Both the position numbers and the translations under genes were made by a program. From contig CAZVDF010000008.1 of NCBI GenBank assembly GCA_964626055.1, forward strand, positions 29,519-93,518: DNA of 64,000 bases, read 5' to 3'. Below are positions 54,933 to 63,773 of the stretch, in pieces; position 1 is the first letter of the stretch; each line of letters starts with the position of its first letter. Source of the DNA: JAFGSG01 sp964626055. GTDB taxonomy: Bacteria > Spirochaetota > UBA4802 > JAFGDQ01. The notes under the pieces were generated by a model. It worked only from the letters and a program-made list of their open reading frames with translations. It made no database searches and was not told where the DNA came from.

Positions 54933-55775
54933 TCAGAAACGATAACCCGCGCCAATGCCAAAGCCTAATCCGTAAAGGGGTACAAAACCGTCATAAATAT
55001 AATCAAATCTTAAATGGGGATAGATAATAAATGAAGAAAAATTAAAAATCGGGCCTGTATTAAAGATAATATTCCATTTCACAGACGTAGAATTAACATA
55101 AATTCCTCTTATGCTGTATATACCGATCCCGATTTCCGGAGATATGCAGTAATCAAAGCTGAAATAACCTATCGGGACGGAGAATTTCCAGAGCGGGCCT
55201 GCAGACATGCGCGGACCGGATACCTTTTTATTGCCATTTTCGGAATGAATATACCCAAAATCGGCGCCTATGCCCCATAAATACATTTTCCTGACAAATT
55301 CGAACCGATCCAGCGCGATATGCCCCATGGCCGAAGCGCCGTAACTGTTCGGCAATTTACCGCTTAATTTTCCGAAATTATTATTGTAAAACGGCGACAA
55401 AAAAAACGAAAAAACCTCTTTCCGTTTCTCTTCTTTTATTTCTTTTTTCGCAATCTTTTCCTGTTCTTCCAGCTTATCAAGGCCGGCCTGATAATTTGAT
55501 CTTACCTCGGCTTCGTTTACTTTTTTCCCTTTCTCAAGAAATATTTTAACATCGTCTTCATATCGGACCGTCCTGTGTATTTCCTTTATTTGCCGGTAAT
55601 CGATGGTGAATGTGCCGTGATAATTCCCGAATTTTAAAAACTCGCCTTTCCTGTCTTCAAGGATCTTGCCGTTAAGTATCATATCGTCATTGGTAACCAC
55701 TATGTCCGCAAAAAGACGAACGGAACAAAAAATGATAACAAGAAAAGCAGGAAGCAGGATATTGCATTTGAACAT
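54933..55775 (-). CDS. Exported barrel-like protein with N-terminal Sm-like segment
   Basis: 280 aa with a signal peptide (about 1-23, ending LFAD). Residues 25-70 (IVVTNDDMILNGKILEDRKG, ...TFTIDYRQIKEIHRT) resemble the small beta-barrel of exported proteins that also appears at the C-terminus of the TPR protein upstream (YLTIITSDGNTFKGTLIEQN). A charged coiled stretch (about 75-125) leads into a beta-rich region ending GFGIGAGYRF, with a terminal Phe typical of outer-membrane barrels. It follows the TPR gene by 4 bp. Family unknown. Confidence 0.6.
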   Translation of the reverse strand: MFKCNILLPAFLVIIFCSVRLFADIVVTNDDMILNGKILEDRKGEFLKFGNYHGTFTIDYRQIKEIHRTVRYEDDVKIFLEKGKKVNEAEVRSNYQAGLDKLEEQEKIAKKEIKEEKRKEVFSFFLSPFYNNNFGKLSGKLPNSYGASAMGHIALDRFEFVRKMYLWGIGADFGYIHSENGNKKVSGPRMSAGPLWKFSVPIGYFSFDYCISPEIGIGIYSIRGIYVNSTSVKWNIIFNTGPIFNFSSFIIYPHLRFDYIYDGFVPLYGLGFGIGAGYRF

Positions 55776-55779
55776 ATTG

Positions 55780-57069
55780 TTATTTGGCGGTAATACTGGT
55801 GATTTTATCTTTTTTTACATTAATCCTTCCGATGGATGTCTGAAGCGATATTTCCCTGTCGTTTTGTTCTATTAAAGTTCCCTTAAATGTATTTCCATCG
55901 CTTGTGATTATTGTAAGATAAGCGTTTTCCCCGGGTGTTATTTCTTTTTTCTCGATGATTTTATCGACTTTTTCCAGTATAGTTTTCGGAATATTGATCC
56001 TCTCCAGATTTTTTATTCCTTTATCCGGTGCGGGACTTTCCTCCTGTTCCCGGATAATCCCGGTAAGCACGGGATCGTTTAATTTGCTGTTAAGCTGTAT
56101 CGATATTTTTTTAATCTCATTTTCTCCCCCTGCCCTTGCCCCGATCAGGTACAGCCTCCGGTTGGAATACTTCGCGAACTGGGAAGAAGGCGAAGAAGCG
56201 ATCACATCGATATAATTCTCAACCGCTTTTTCAGGTCTGCCTATGCCTGTAAAGCACCTTGCCTTATAATACTTGATGCGCGTTATGTCCCCCGGGCCTG
56301 CCTTATGCTCCTCTTCCTCAAGTATCTTGAGCGCCTGCTCATATGAAAGAAGCGCGACAAGATCCTGGCTTCTCGAAAGAGGGCTGCCGCCGCCGCTGAG
56401 AACCCTTTCGCGCGCAAGCTTAAAGCCTTCAAGATATCTCAATAAAACGGACGCCGTAATGGCGCTGTTCTCATTTCCGTATTTATTGATTATCGTGTTA
56501 TAATTATGCATTGCCTTATCGTTTAAACCCGCAAGCGCATAACAGTATCCCTGATGAAGCAGAATGCTTGCTTCCAGCGCGCTGTCGGCATAATTCTTTT
56601 CCAGCGCTTTATCATACAACTCAATAGCGCGTTTAAAAAGAAAATTTCTCTCGCAATAATACGCCATATCCAGATCCGCCATATCCCGATTCGAAGACAG
56701 GTTATATACCAGAGGCTCCTTGCCTATTATGCTCCTGTTGATGTTAATAAATAAAACAGCGGGCCGTGATATTAAGCTGTATCTGACAGGGGCAACGGAG
56801 TAGTCGGTTCCCTCGGTTTTCACCAGCAGCATGACATTCGACTCTATCGCGTCCGCGTCCTCCTGGGATATTTTTTTCTCGTAAATGTTTTTATTAACCT
56901 GGTAAGTGGCGATCAGCCCGATATGATCAAGGCTGCTTTCCCTGTGATCCTGCTCGCGCAGATCCGCCTGGAGCTCGTTCAGGCGGACGGAAATAACGAC
57001 ATCATTAACGAACAGGAGGAAGGCGGTAATTATAATGACCAATAATATTGTGATTGTGATCTTTCTCAC
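55780..57069 (-). CDS. Membrane-anchored TPR protein
   Basis: 429 aa with one N-terminal membrane segment (ITILLVIIITAFLLFVNDVV) and TPR-like helices from about 130 to 310 (for example CERNFLFKRAIELYDKALEK, ALAGLNDKAMHNYNTIINKY, TGIGRPEKAVENYIDVIASS). The C-terminal ~55 residues form a small Sm-like barrel (AYLTIITSDGNTFKGTLIEQ, ISLQTSIGRINVKKDKITSI). Start GTG at 57069, preceded by AGAGG. It lies between a GGDEF cyclase gene and the barrel-like gene on one strand, probably one operon. Confidence 0.75.
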   Translation of the reverse strand: MRKITITILLVIIITAFLLFVNDVVISVRLNELQADLREQDHRESSLDHIGLIATYQVNKNIYEKKISQEDADAIESNVMLLVKTEGTDYSVAPVRYSLISRPAVLFININRSIIGKEPLVYNLSSNRDMADLDMAYYCERNFLFKRAIELYDKALEKNYADSALEASILLHQGYCYALAGLNDKAMHNYNTIINKYGNENSAITASVLLRYLEGFKLARERVLSGGGSPLSRSQDLVALLSYEQALKILEEEEHKAGPGDITRIKYYKARCFTGIGRPEKAVENYIDVIASSPSSQFAKYSNRRLYLIGARAGGENEIKKISIQLNSKLNDPVLTGIIREQEESPAPDKGIKNLERINIPKTILEKVDKIIEKKEITPGENAYLTIITSDGNTFKGTLIEQNDREISLQTSIGRINVKKDKITSITAK

Positions 57070-57081
57070 GGAAAAGGACCT

Positions 57082-58407
57082 CTAACTTAACGTTTCAACT
57101 CTGTTTCTGCCGTTTTCTTTTGCGCGGAGAAGAGCTTTCTCCGCTGAGCCGGGCAGGTCAAAATTTTTTTCGTCCGCATTTATTTGCCCGGCAGCGATGA
57201 ATGAAATCCCTACGCTCACCGTCGTCGAGAATTTTCCGTCGGGAGTAATAATGATTTTATTTTCTATTGCAGATCTTATTCCTTCAGCGATATCCTGAAT
57301 ATATTTCAGCGAGCCCGAGAAAGACAATACCGCGAATTCTTCGCCTCCGAACCGGCCGACAATTTCGGCATCCGTGCAGCTTAGCACGATAGTTTTCGCG
57401 GTTTCCATCAATATAATATTACCGGTCTGATGCCCGTAAATTTTATTTATCTCATTGAAACGATCCAGATCGACAAGAAGGAAAGCCGCATTATCATTTT
57501 TAAACCTCGCTCTTTTCAGTTCTTCATTTGCGCGTTCAATTATGTAAGTGCGGTTATATAATCCGGTCAATTCGTCCCTGATGCTTAAATTTTCTATTTT
57601 CTCTTTGCTTTCTTTAACCGTCTCAATCTGGCCGGAAAGAGACTTCATTTTACCTTCAATCGATTCGCTCATTTTATTGAACGCTTCCGCCAGAGCGTTA
57701 AATTCGTCTTTCCTTTTTACCGATATTCTGGCGCTGAAATCCCCTTCGGAAAATTTTCTCACTCCCGTGTTTAACAGGTTCAGAGGGTGTATGATGTAGA
57801 GGAAAAGAATTAATGCAAATATTATATGGAAAAGAAGAACAAGTATGAGAACGTAAATAGCCTGGGAATACATACTTTTAAGCGATCTGTTCAGGGTCCC
57901 TATATTTTTCTGCAAAAGAAGAATGGAATTGCCCAGGCGGAATTCATTAAGCGAAATATAACAATACATCATTTTTTTTTCTTCATCTATTCTTAGATAA
58001 TACTCAAGGCCGGAAAATGTCTTTGCCGTTATGGAGCGGAGACCGTCTTCTATCAGGCTTTTCGGTATCTCCAGCCCCGCCCTGGATGTATGTGTAACTG
58101 CGCCTTTTTCGGTAAATATCAGATAATCCTCGAAATGAGGGCCTATAAATTTTATTATTTGATTCAACGCTTCCTTATTTGTCCTTATATCGAATAATCT
58201 TCCCTGCTGTGATTCATATGTAAATTTTTTCATCGAATTGATAAGTTTCGAAAGCTGGTTTTCGGATTCCAGCTGAATATTCTTAGCGATAAGATCGACC
58301 TGGTTTTCAAAAATGATTGAAATTACGAAGGAAATGGTGACAACTGACAGTAGAGTATAGAAGAAGAATATTTTAAAACTGATGGATTGCAATATTTTAT
58401 TTTTCAT
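57082..58407 (-). CDS. HAMP-GGDEF diguanylate cyclase
   Basis: 441 aa. Two membrane segments (about 10-29 and 182-205) bracket a periplasmic sensor, followed by HAMP (about 206-258, LNTGVRKFSEGDFSARISVK) and a GGDEF domain (about 275-440) with active-site FGGEEFAVLSF. There is no RxxD inhibitory site. It makes cyclic di-GMP. It is first in the minus-strand unit with the TPR and barrel-like genes. Confidence 0.93.
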   Translation of the reverse strand: MKNKILQSISFKIFFFYTLLSVVTISFVISIIFENQVDLIAKNIQLESENQLSKLINSMKKFTYESQQGRLFDIRTNKEALNQIIKFIGPHFEDYLIFTEKGAVTHTSRAGLEIPKSLIEDGLRSITAKTFSGLEYYLRIDEEKKMMYCYISLNEFRLGNSILLLQKNIGTLNRSLKSMYSQAIYVLILVLLFHIIFALILFLYIIHPLNLLNTGVRKFSEGDFSARISVKRKDEFNALAEAFNKMSESIEGKMKSLSGQIETVKESKEKIENLSIRDELTGLYNRTYIIERANEELKRARFKNDNAAFLLVDLDRFNEINKIYGHQTGNIILMETAKTIVLSCTDAEIVGRFGGEEFAVLSFSGSLKYIQDIAEGIRSAIENKIIITPDGKFSTTVSVGISFIAAGQINADEKNFDLPGSAEKALLRAKENGRNRVETLS

Positions 58408-58453
58408 TCGTTTCCCTTAGTGTCTGTTTCACCAGATGTTATATAATACATAT

Positions 58454-58567
58454 AATGATCTTACTGGATAATATCTATGGAGAAGGCGACAGGGACGTCG
58501 CCGGAACTGCGTAAAACAGGATGTTTTTTACGCGGTTCCGGAATAGATATTATCCAGTAAGATCATT
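58454..58567. repeat. Long-armed palindrome with two GGA-tip hairpins
   Basis: The arms 58454-58478 and 58543-58567 are a perfect 25-bp inverted repeat. Inside are GGCGAC-AGGGAC-GTCGCC (58485-58502) and GGAAC-T-GCGTAAAACA-GGA-TGTTTTTTACGC-G-GTTCC (58503-58539), the second capped by ACA-GGA-TGT. The whole folds as a three-way junction. It lies in the 556-bp gap between divergent genes; the rest of the gap is AT-rich. Confidence 0.75.
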
Positions 58568-58854
58568 AATGAAATATCTACTGAGATACGTTCTTGGAGC
58601 ATATTTCAGTATATAATAACCAGATCACTGCTAAAAATTACTGAGCATTGCTGAAATATGTTCACAAAGCCCACAATGTATAATCTATTAAATATTATCG
58701 ATTTTTCAAGTAATATTTTATATTGACATATCTCATAATTATACTTTTTCTGTTAGTATCTATTTCGAAAGTTATTAAAATTGCATCTCAAATCCTGATG
58801 TACTTCGATAACTTTTGATTATTACTTACTTTATTTATACAAGGAGATAACTTA

Positions 58855-58875
58855 ATGCTTTTCAGAAGTTTTTAG
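58855..58875 (+). other. Very short ORF with a strong ribosome site
   Basis: ATG at 58855 follows CAAGGAGATAACTT, and encodes MLFRSF before a stop. A leader peptide for the M48 gene 88 bp downstream is possible, or it is the 5' remnant of a lost gene. Confidence 0.2.
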
Positions 58876-58963
58876 ACGCAGTCTTAATAATTCTGCTGTT
58901 GAACTAACTGGAATAGGCTCTTTTTACACGTCGTTTAAAACAGTTTATACCTTCGAGGATCTT

Positions 58964-59764
58964 ATGAAAAAATATATAATACTTCTTTCCCTTTTGCTTG
59001 CTTTGATCTTTGCCTGCAGCACCGTCCCTCTTACAGGGCGGAAACAGCTGAACCTGATCCCGAGCGGCCAGATGCAGAGCATGAGCTATCAGCAGTATGA
59101 CGAATTCCTGAAAAAAAACAAGCTGAGCGCAAACCAGGAACAGGCTCAAATGATAAAGCGAACCGGCCTTAAAATACAAAAAGCAGTCGAAAAATATTTC
59201 GCTGAACAAAAGCTGTCGAATAATCTGAAGGGTTATAAATGGGAATTCAATCTGGTTGAGAGCAAGGAAGTCAATGCGTGGTGCATGCCCGGCGGCAAAG
59301 TCGTGTTCTATACCGGGATACTTCCGCTTTGCAGAGACGAGACAGGGGTCGCTGTTGTTATGGGGCACGAGATCGCCCATGCAGTCGCCAATCACGGCAA
59401 TGAGCGCATGAGCCAGGCCCTGCTTGTACAGTTCGGCGTTGTCGCCCTCTCCGAGGCGCTGAACAGCAAACCGAGCCTTACCAGGCAGCTCTGGCTGGCG
59501 GCATTCGGCGCAGGAGCCCAGCTGGGGCTCCTTCTCCCGTACAGCCGTCTTCACGAATATGAAGCGGATTTTCTCGGCCTTATATTCATGGCAAGCGCGG
59601 GATACGATCCGCACGAAGGCGTCGCATTCTGGGAACGAATGTCCAAAATAGGCGGGCAGCGACCTCCCGAATTTTTAAGCACTCATCCCTCCGACAAAGC
59701 AAGAGTTGAAAAGATCAGGGAAACCCTGCCGAAGGCAATTGAATATTATAAGCCGAATAATTAG
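58964..59764 (+). CDS. M48 family metallopeptidase lipoprotein
   Basis: 266 aa. The lipobox IFAC gives Cys18 as lipid site, followed by TVPLTGRKQLNLIPSGQMQ, typical of LoiP/BepA-type M48 proteases. Zinc motif HEIAH at 135-139 and the downstream Glu in LHEYEADFLG are present, and the substrate side has GVAFWERM and LSTHPSDKARVE. These proteases control outer-membrane protein quality. ATG at 58964 follows GAGGA. It starts a plus-strand run with the nitrilase and CinA genes. Confidence 0.92.
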   Translation: MKKYIILLSLLLALIFACSTVPLTGRKQLNLIPSGQMQSMSYQQYDEFLKKNKLSANQEQAQMIKRTGLKIQKAVEKYFAEQKLSNNLKGYKWEFNLVESKEVNAWCMPGGKVVFYTGILPLCRDETGVAVVMGHEIAHAVANHGNERMSQALLVQFGVVALSEALNSKPSLTRQLWLAAFGAGAQLGLLLPYSRLHEYEADFLGLIFMASAGYDPHEGVAFWERMSKIGGQRPPEFLSTHPSDKARVEKIRETLPKAIEYYKPNN

Positions 59765-59805
59765 CGCGATTGGCAACTTTTCAACCGGGAGTATATTTTT
59801 CAACC

Positions 59806-60522
59806 ATGGTAAAATTCAAAGTCGCATTGATGCAGAAAAAACTGGGAACCGCGATAACCGGAGCGGACATGAAGGAACTTGGAAAATTCAAACCTCATTT
59901 CGTTTGCTTCCCCGAATATTTTTTCGTGAACAAAAATCTCGGTACGCACAACCAGACTCCGCATAATTTTAGAAGAGAACATCAAAGGCTGGAAGTGTTT
60001 TCCATGTCGCTTAAAAGTGTCGTAATTGGCGGTACAATGCCGGAGTATGATGATGGTAAAAAATATAATACGTGCTTTGTATATTATAACGGAAAACTGT
60101 CAGGTTTATACAGAAAACAAAATTTATATCATGCCGAAGAAGGCATATTGACTCCGGGAAAAGAGCTGAACGTTTTTTCTGCCTATGGAATAAAATTCAG
60201 CGTTTTAATATGCGCGGATGTTTTCCGCGAACAATATTTTATTAATTTCAGAAAAATGGGAGTTAAGCTGATATTTATCCCTACCTTCTCGCCGAAAAAA
60301 AGTGAAACCGCAGGAGAAAAGTTTAAAAGAGATAAAAACTTATTTGTTCACAGCGCCGGGCTGGCGGAAGCGGCGATAGTCAAAGTATGCGGCGCTCCTT
60401 CGGATTTCAGAAAAGACCTTCAGGGAAGGAGTCTTATAGCGGACGGGAATGGAATAATCTTCAGAGTTATGCCTGAACAGGAAAATGAAGAAATGATAAT
60501 TTTAAAAGAGATAGAATTATGA
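59806..60522 (+). CDS. Carbon-nitrogen hydrolase (nitrilase superfamily)
   Basis: 238 aa from ATG at 59806; a TTG start 12 codons earlier is the alternative. The Glu-Lys-Cys triad can be seen: Glu in CFPEYFF, Lys in GLYRKQNLY and Cys in LICADVFRE. The family hydrolyses amides or nitriles; the substrate is not evident. The stop overlaps the cinA start as ATGA. The protein is slightly short for the family (usually 260-300 aa), but all core motifs are present. Confidence 0.85.
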   Translation: MVKFKVALMQKKLGTAITGADMKELGKFKPHFVCFPEYFFVNKNLGTHNQTPHNFRREHQRLEVFSMSLKSVVIGGTMPEYDDGKKYNTCFVYYNGKLSGLYRKQNLYHAEEGILTPGKELNVFSAYGIKFSVLICADVFREQYFINFRKMGVKLIFIPTFSPKKSETAGEKFKRDKNLFVHSAGLAEAAIVKVCGAPSDFRKDLQGRSLIADGNGIIFRVMPEQENEEMIILKEIEL

Positions 60523-61796
60523 AGGCCGAAATATTTTCAACCGGGGATGAAATACGCACAGGCGCGCTTGTGGACAGCAATACGGCGTATATAGCCGAAA
60601 AGCTTGAGGAGAACGGGATCGAGGTGACGCGTCATATTTCCTGCGGGGACGATACGCAGGTTATCACAGATATTCTTCGCGAGATAAGCGAACGCGCGGA
60701 TATCGCCGTTGTTACCGGCGGCCTCGGGCCCACAACGGACGACATCACTGCCGAAGCAGCGGCAAAAGCCGCGGGAACAAACCTGGTACTCGACAGCGGA
60801 GCTCTTGAAGATATACGGGCCATGTTCCGGAAATTCAACCGCCCGATGAGCAGGTCAAATGAAAAACAGGCCATGATCCCCAAAGGCTCTGCCATACTTA
60901 AAAATCCCGCGGGTACGGCGCCCGGATTTTCCTTAAAAATAGGACAATGCACTTTCTTCTTTATGCCGGGGGTGCCTTTCGAGATGAAAATCATGCTTTC
61001 AAATCACGTGCTTCCTTCCATTTTAGAGCTTCAGGGAGATGCTCGCAGCTATAGTATAATAAAAACAATTTCGACCTTCGGACTGGGAGAGTCGGTCGTC
61101 GGAGAAAAGGTCGCGGATATCGTCAAAGAATTCAAAGATCTGAAACTCGGATTAAGAGCGACCTTCCCGGAGATACATGTGAAACTGTATTTACGCGGGG
61201 AAGACGAAAGCAGGCTTTATGATACTTCAGATAAGGCTGTCGCGTGGGTGCTGGAAAGACTCGGGCCTAACGTGATCTCTATCGACGGAAGCCCAATGGA
61301 AAAAGTCATAGGCATGCATCTTAAAGAAAAAGGCGCCACTCTTGCGATCGCTGAAAGCTGCACGGGCGGTTTAATTGCCGACCTGATAACAACCATCCCC
61401 GGAAGTTCGGACTACTTTCTCTTCTCCGGAGTCACCTACTCTAATGAAGCGAAGATAAACGTGCTCGGCGTAAATCCGGATACGCTCGAAAAATACGGGG
61501 CAGTCAGCATTGAAACGGCGCGCGAAATGGCGGAAGGCGCCCGCCGCATCGCCGGAGCGACATACGCGATCGCCACGAGCGGCATCGCCGGCCCGGACGG
61601 CGGCACTGCGGAGAAGCCCGCGGGCACGGTTTGCATCGGACTGGCTACTCCGCGCACATCAATTGCTAAACGATGGACTTCGCCCTACGGCAATCTCAAA
61701 GCTAGTTACGGCAGCAGGGAGAGGAACAAGCGGTGGTTCGCCATGATGGCGCTGGAGATGCTGCGAAGAGAACTGATTGGAATGAATTTATATTAA
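60519..61796 (+). CDS. cinA: CinA family protein (NMN deamidase-type)
   Basis: 425 aa with both CinA domains: the N-terminal MoaB-like domain (FSTGDEIRTGALVDSNTAY, VVTGGLGPTTDDITAEAAA) and the C-terminal PncC-type amidase (LAIAESCTGGLIADLITTIP, then ATSGIAGPDGGTAEKPAGTV). CinA proteins act on NMN (deamidation) and ADP-ribose in pyridine nucleotide salvage. It overlaps the nitrilase gene by 4 bp. An R1 element starts right after the stop. Confidence 0.92.
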   Translation: MKAEIFSTGDEIRTGALVDSNTAYIAEKLEENGIEVTRHISCGDDTQVITDILREISERADIAVVTGGLGPTTDDITAEAAAKAAGTNLVLDSGALEDIRAMFRKFNRPMSRSNEKQAMIPKGSAILKNPAGTAPGFSLKIGQCTFFFMPGVPFEMKIMLSNHVLPSILELQGDARSYSIIKTISTFGLGESVVGEKVADIVKEFKDLKLGLRATFPEIHVKLYLRGEDESRLYDTSDKAVAWVLERLGPNVISIDGSPMEKVIGMHLKEKGATLAIAESCTGGLIADLITTIPGSSDYFLFSGVTYSNEAKINVLGVNPDTLEKYGAVSIETAREMAEGARRIAGATYAIATSGIAGPDGGTAEKPAGTVCIGLATPRTSIAKRWTSPYGNLKASYGSRERNKRWFAMMALEMLRRELIGMNLY

Positions 61797-62017
61797 ATAA
61801 CTCATAATGGCTGACTTTAAAGATTTCATTATGAACATTTGCGATAAGGCGATAAAATGATCAAATATTAATCAATTTTCCGCCTCAAATACCCCATCCA
61901 TGGACTCTTCGGCGGTCGGCAACCTCCTGTTGCCTTAAAATTGATTAATATTTGATCATTTTATCGGTTAATTACTTCTATTCGTTTGTGACAAAAAATT
62001 CAGCGAAGTTGACTAAA
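61797..62017. repeat. R1 long palindromic element, copy C (minimal)
   Basis: The arms 61850-61879 and 61937-61966 are a perfect 30-bp inverted repeat that differs from copy A at five positions, all compensated. The interior is only 57 bp; on the minus strand it reads GGCAAC-AGGAG-GTTGCC then CCGCC...GGCGG. It fills the space between convergent cinA and the methyltransferase gene. Confidence 0.75.
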
Positions 62018-62026
62018 TAAATATTA

Positions 62027-62875
62027 TTATTTTACTTTTTCCCACCAGATGACAGCCCATTTAACAGTTTGCCTGTAATCCAGCTTCCATTTGCCATTTG
62101 AACTTACCAGATGTTTATTAAGAAAATCTTTCAGTTTTTCTTTTTCCTTTTCCGTAAGATCCTGATGCATCCAGCAATAAGATTCGAATGCGGATTCACG
62201 GCTCTCGAATGTCTTTTCTTTTTCGTTTTCAATAAAATTGATATTTGCGCGAATACCCATCTGGTATAATAAATTGTAAATATAAATATAATCTACCGAA
62301 TGATTGAACGACCTGCCTATTGCATCGATTACTTTTTTATCGAATGGGCCGTCTCCAACAACGGTGGAAATATAAACGCGTTTCCCGGCTGCATTATCGA
62401 GCTTACGAACGGCGGCTTCTATATCATAGACTGCAAGCGAGCGTGAAGCTATTGCGACATCATAGACGCCTATCCCCGCATGTTCCCAGTCGTCTTCCCA
62501 GCCGGCTTTTACAGCGCGTACGTTTCTTACCTTCTTTCTGTCAATTTCCGACTGCAGCTTTTCAAGCATCTTCTCTGAAAAATCTACAGCCGTTATATGT
62601 TTAACCACAGAAGCCAACGGAAGCGCGAGCGTCCCTCCCCCGCAGCCCATATCGAGCACTGTCCATGAACGGCGCAGGTTCATTATTTTCAAAAAACTTT
62701 TATGATATGGCGTTTTTGACGCGTGTTCAACGAATGAAGGGGCCCTTTTATTCCAGTAGTCCGATCCCTCACCCCCGATTCTCGGCTTGTTCTTCTTTCT
62801 CTTTTTTATAACTTTATTCCAGTCGATTTCCGATATGTCGGTTATGTCTTTTTTCTCGTTAATTAAGCTGCTCAT
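62027..62875 (-). CDS. Class I SAM-dependent methyltransferase
   Basis: 282 aa from ATG at 62875, which follows AAGGTG; a TTG seven codons earlier is the alternative. The SAM site is VLDMGCGGGTLALPLAS with AVDFSEKMLEKL as the acidic strand. It follows the FmdE gene by 7 bp on the same strand, so the two are probably co-transcribed. The substrate is unknown; similar pairs are seen in anaerobes. Confidence 0.85.
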   Translation of the reverse strand: MSSLINEKKDITDISEIDWNKVIKKRKKNKPRIGGEGSDYWNKRAPSFVEHASKTPYHKSFLKIMNLRRSWTVLDMGCGGGTLALPLASVVKHITAVDFSEKMLEKLQSEIDRKKVRNVRAVKAGWEDDWEHAGIGVYDVAIASRSLAVYDIEAAVRKLDNAAGKRVYISTVVGDGPFDKKVIDAIGRSFNHSVDYIYIYNLLYQMGIRANINFIENEKEKTFESRESAFESYCWMHQDLTEKEKEKLKDFLNKHLVSSNGKWKLDYRQTVKWAVIWWEKVK

Positions 62876-62882
62876 ATTCACC

Positions 62883-63476
62883 TTATTTCGATTCAATATA
62901 ATAGCGCGTATTATCTGAACACGGCCTGCAGAGTATTATTCCATCATTATTTATTTCTTTCGCATCCAGTATTCGCTCCCCGCAGCACGAGCAAGCAACT
63001 GAACGGACGGGCCTTCCCGGAAGATCTTCGGGTTTAAGATCTACTTTTACTTCAACTATATCAAACAGTTCTTCATCTGACTTAGCGGAGAAATCCTCAG
63101 GCGCATGCGGATTCTGTTCCATCATTTCCCTTGTTACTACTTTTTTCCCGTCTTTATTTTTAGCTGCGATCCTTACGGCTTTCTTCGTCTTGAGGTTGAT
63201 GAAAGTCGCGGCCATCTTGCCGTAATCCAGGATTTTCATTGTGCGTTTTCCCGGATGACAGCCTGTTACAGCAAGGATCGCATCCGTAGCGCATCTGTCT
63301 ATCTCAACAAATACCATCAGGTCTTTCCGGTCTTTGCCTCTGGGATCGTTTATTCCTATCAGCTTCATGCCCAGTATCGACATGCGGGTGCCTATCATTA
63401 TGCCGGCGCAGGCATCACCGTGAAATTCTCTCGCTATTTCCAGACAGTCTTTGTAATTAAGATGGTTCATTTCCAT
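62883..63476 (-). CDS. FmdE family zinc-ribbon protein
   Basis: 197 aa. The FmdE domain (EIAREFHGDACAGIMIGTRM, then VEIDRCATDAILAVTGCHPG) carries the conserved His/Cys set and GKRTMKILDYGKMAATFIN. The C-terminus has two Cys pairs (CSCCGERI and CRPCSDN), a zinc ribbon. The family was first named for formylmethanofuran dehydrogenase subunit E but is found in many non-methanogens. ATG at 63476 follows GAGGAAAA. It is first in a two-gene unit with the methyltransferase. Confidence 0.9.
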   Translation of the reverse strand: MEMNHLNYKDCLEIAREFHGDACAGIMIGTRMSILGMKLIGINDPRGKDRKDLMVFVEIDRCATDAILAVTGCHPGKRTMKILDYGKMAATFINLKTKKAVRIAAKNKDGKKVVTREMMEQNPHAPEDFSAKSDEELFDIVEVKVDLKPEDLPGRPVRSVACSCCGERILDAKEINNDGIILCRPCSDNTRYYIESK

Positions 63477-63603
63477 TGTATTTTTCCTCTAATGATCTTA
63501 ATTTAAAAAATTCAATCGTTAAGCAAACACAAACATAACGATATTTACTGTCAAGAATAATTATATATTTAACTCTTTCCAGAAAATTGGGAATTGCCTT
63601 CAC

Positions 63604-63651
63604 TCCCCCCTATCCTCGTGCGAAGCCTCCCCTTGGGACTGAGGTGGCACC
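63604..63651. repeat. R3 C-rich repeat, single end
   Basis: CCCCCCTATCCTCGTGCGAAG, CCTCCCCTTGGGACTGAGGTGGCACC. It matches the left end of the element at 43194, but no partner end is seen before 63770. Confidence 0.5.
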
Positions 63652-63773
63652 ATCGCTGAAACTTATGTTTTAGTATTTTAAAAACAGCATTAAGATTATT
63701 TTTTAATTCTTCATTCATATATTACCATATATCTTTGGTAAATTCCATAAAGTGATTCGGGAGTATTATTTAT

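Noticed and set aside
58855..58875. MLFRSF mini-ORF as a definite leader peptide
   Set aside because: It has a good ribosome site but no attenuator hairpins or codon bias could be seen, so it is only listed with low confidence.
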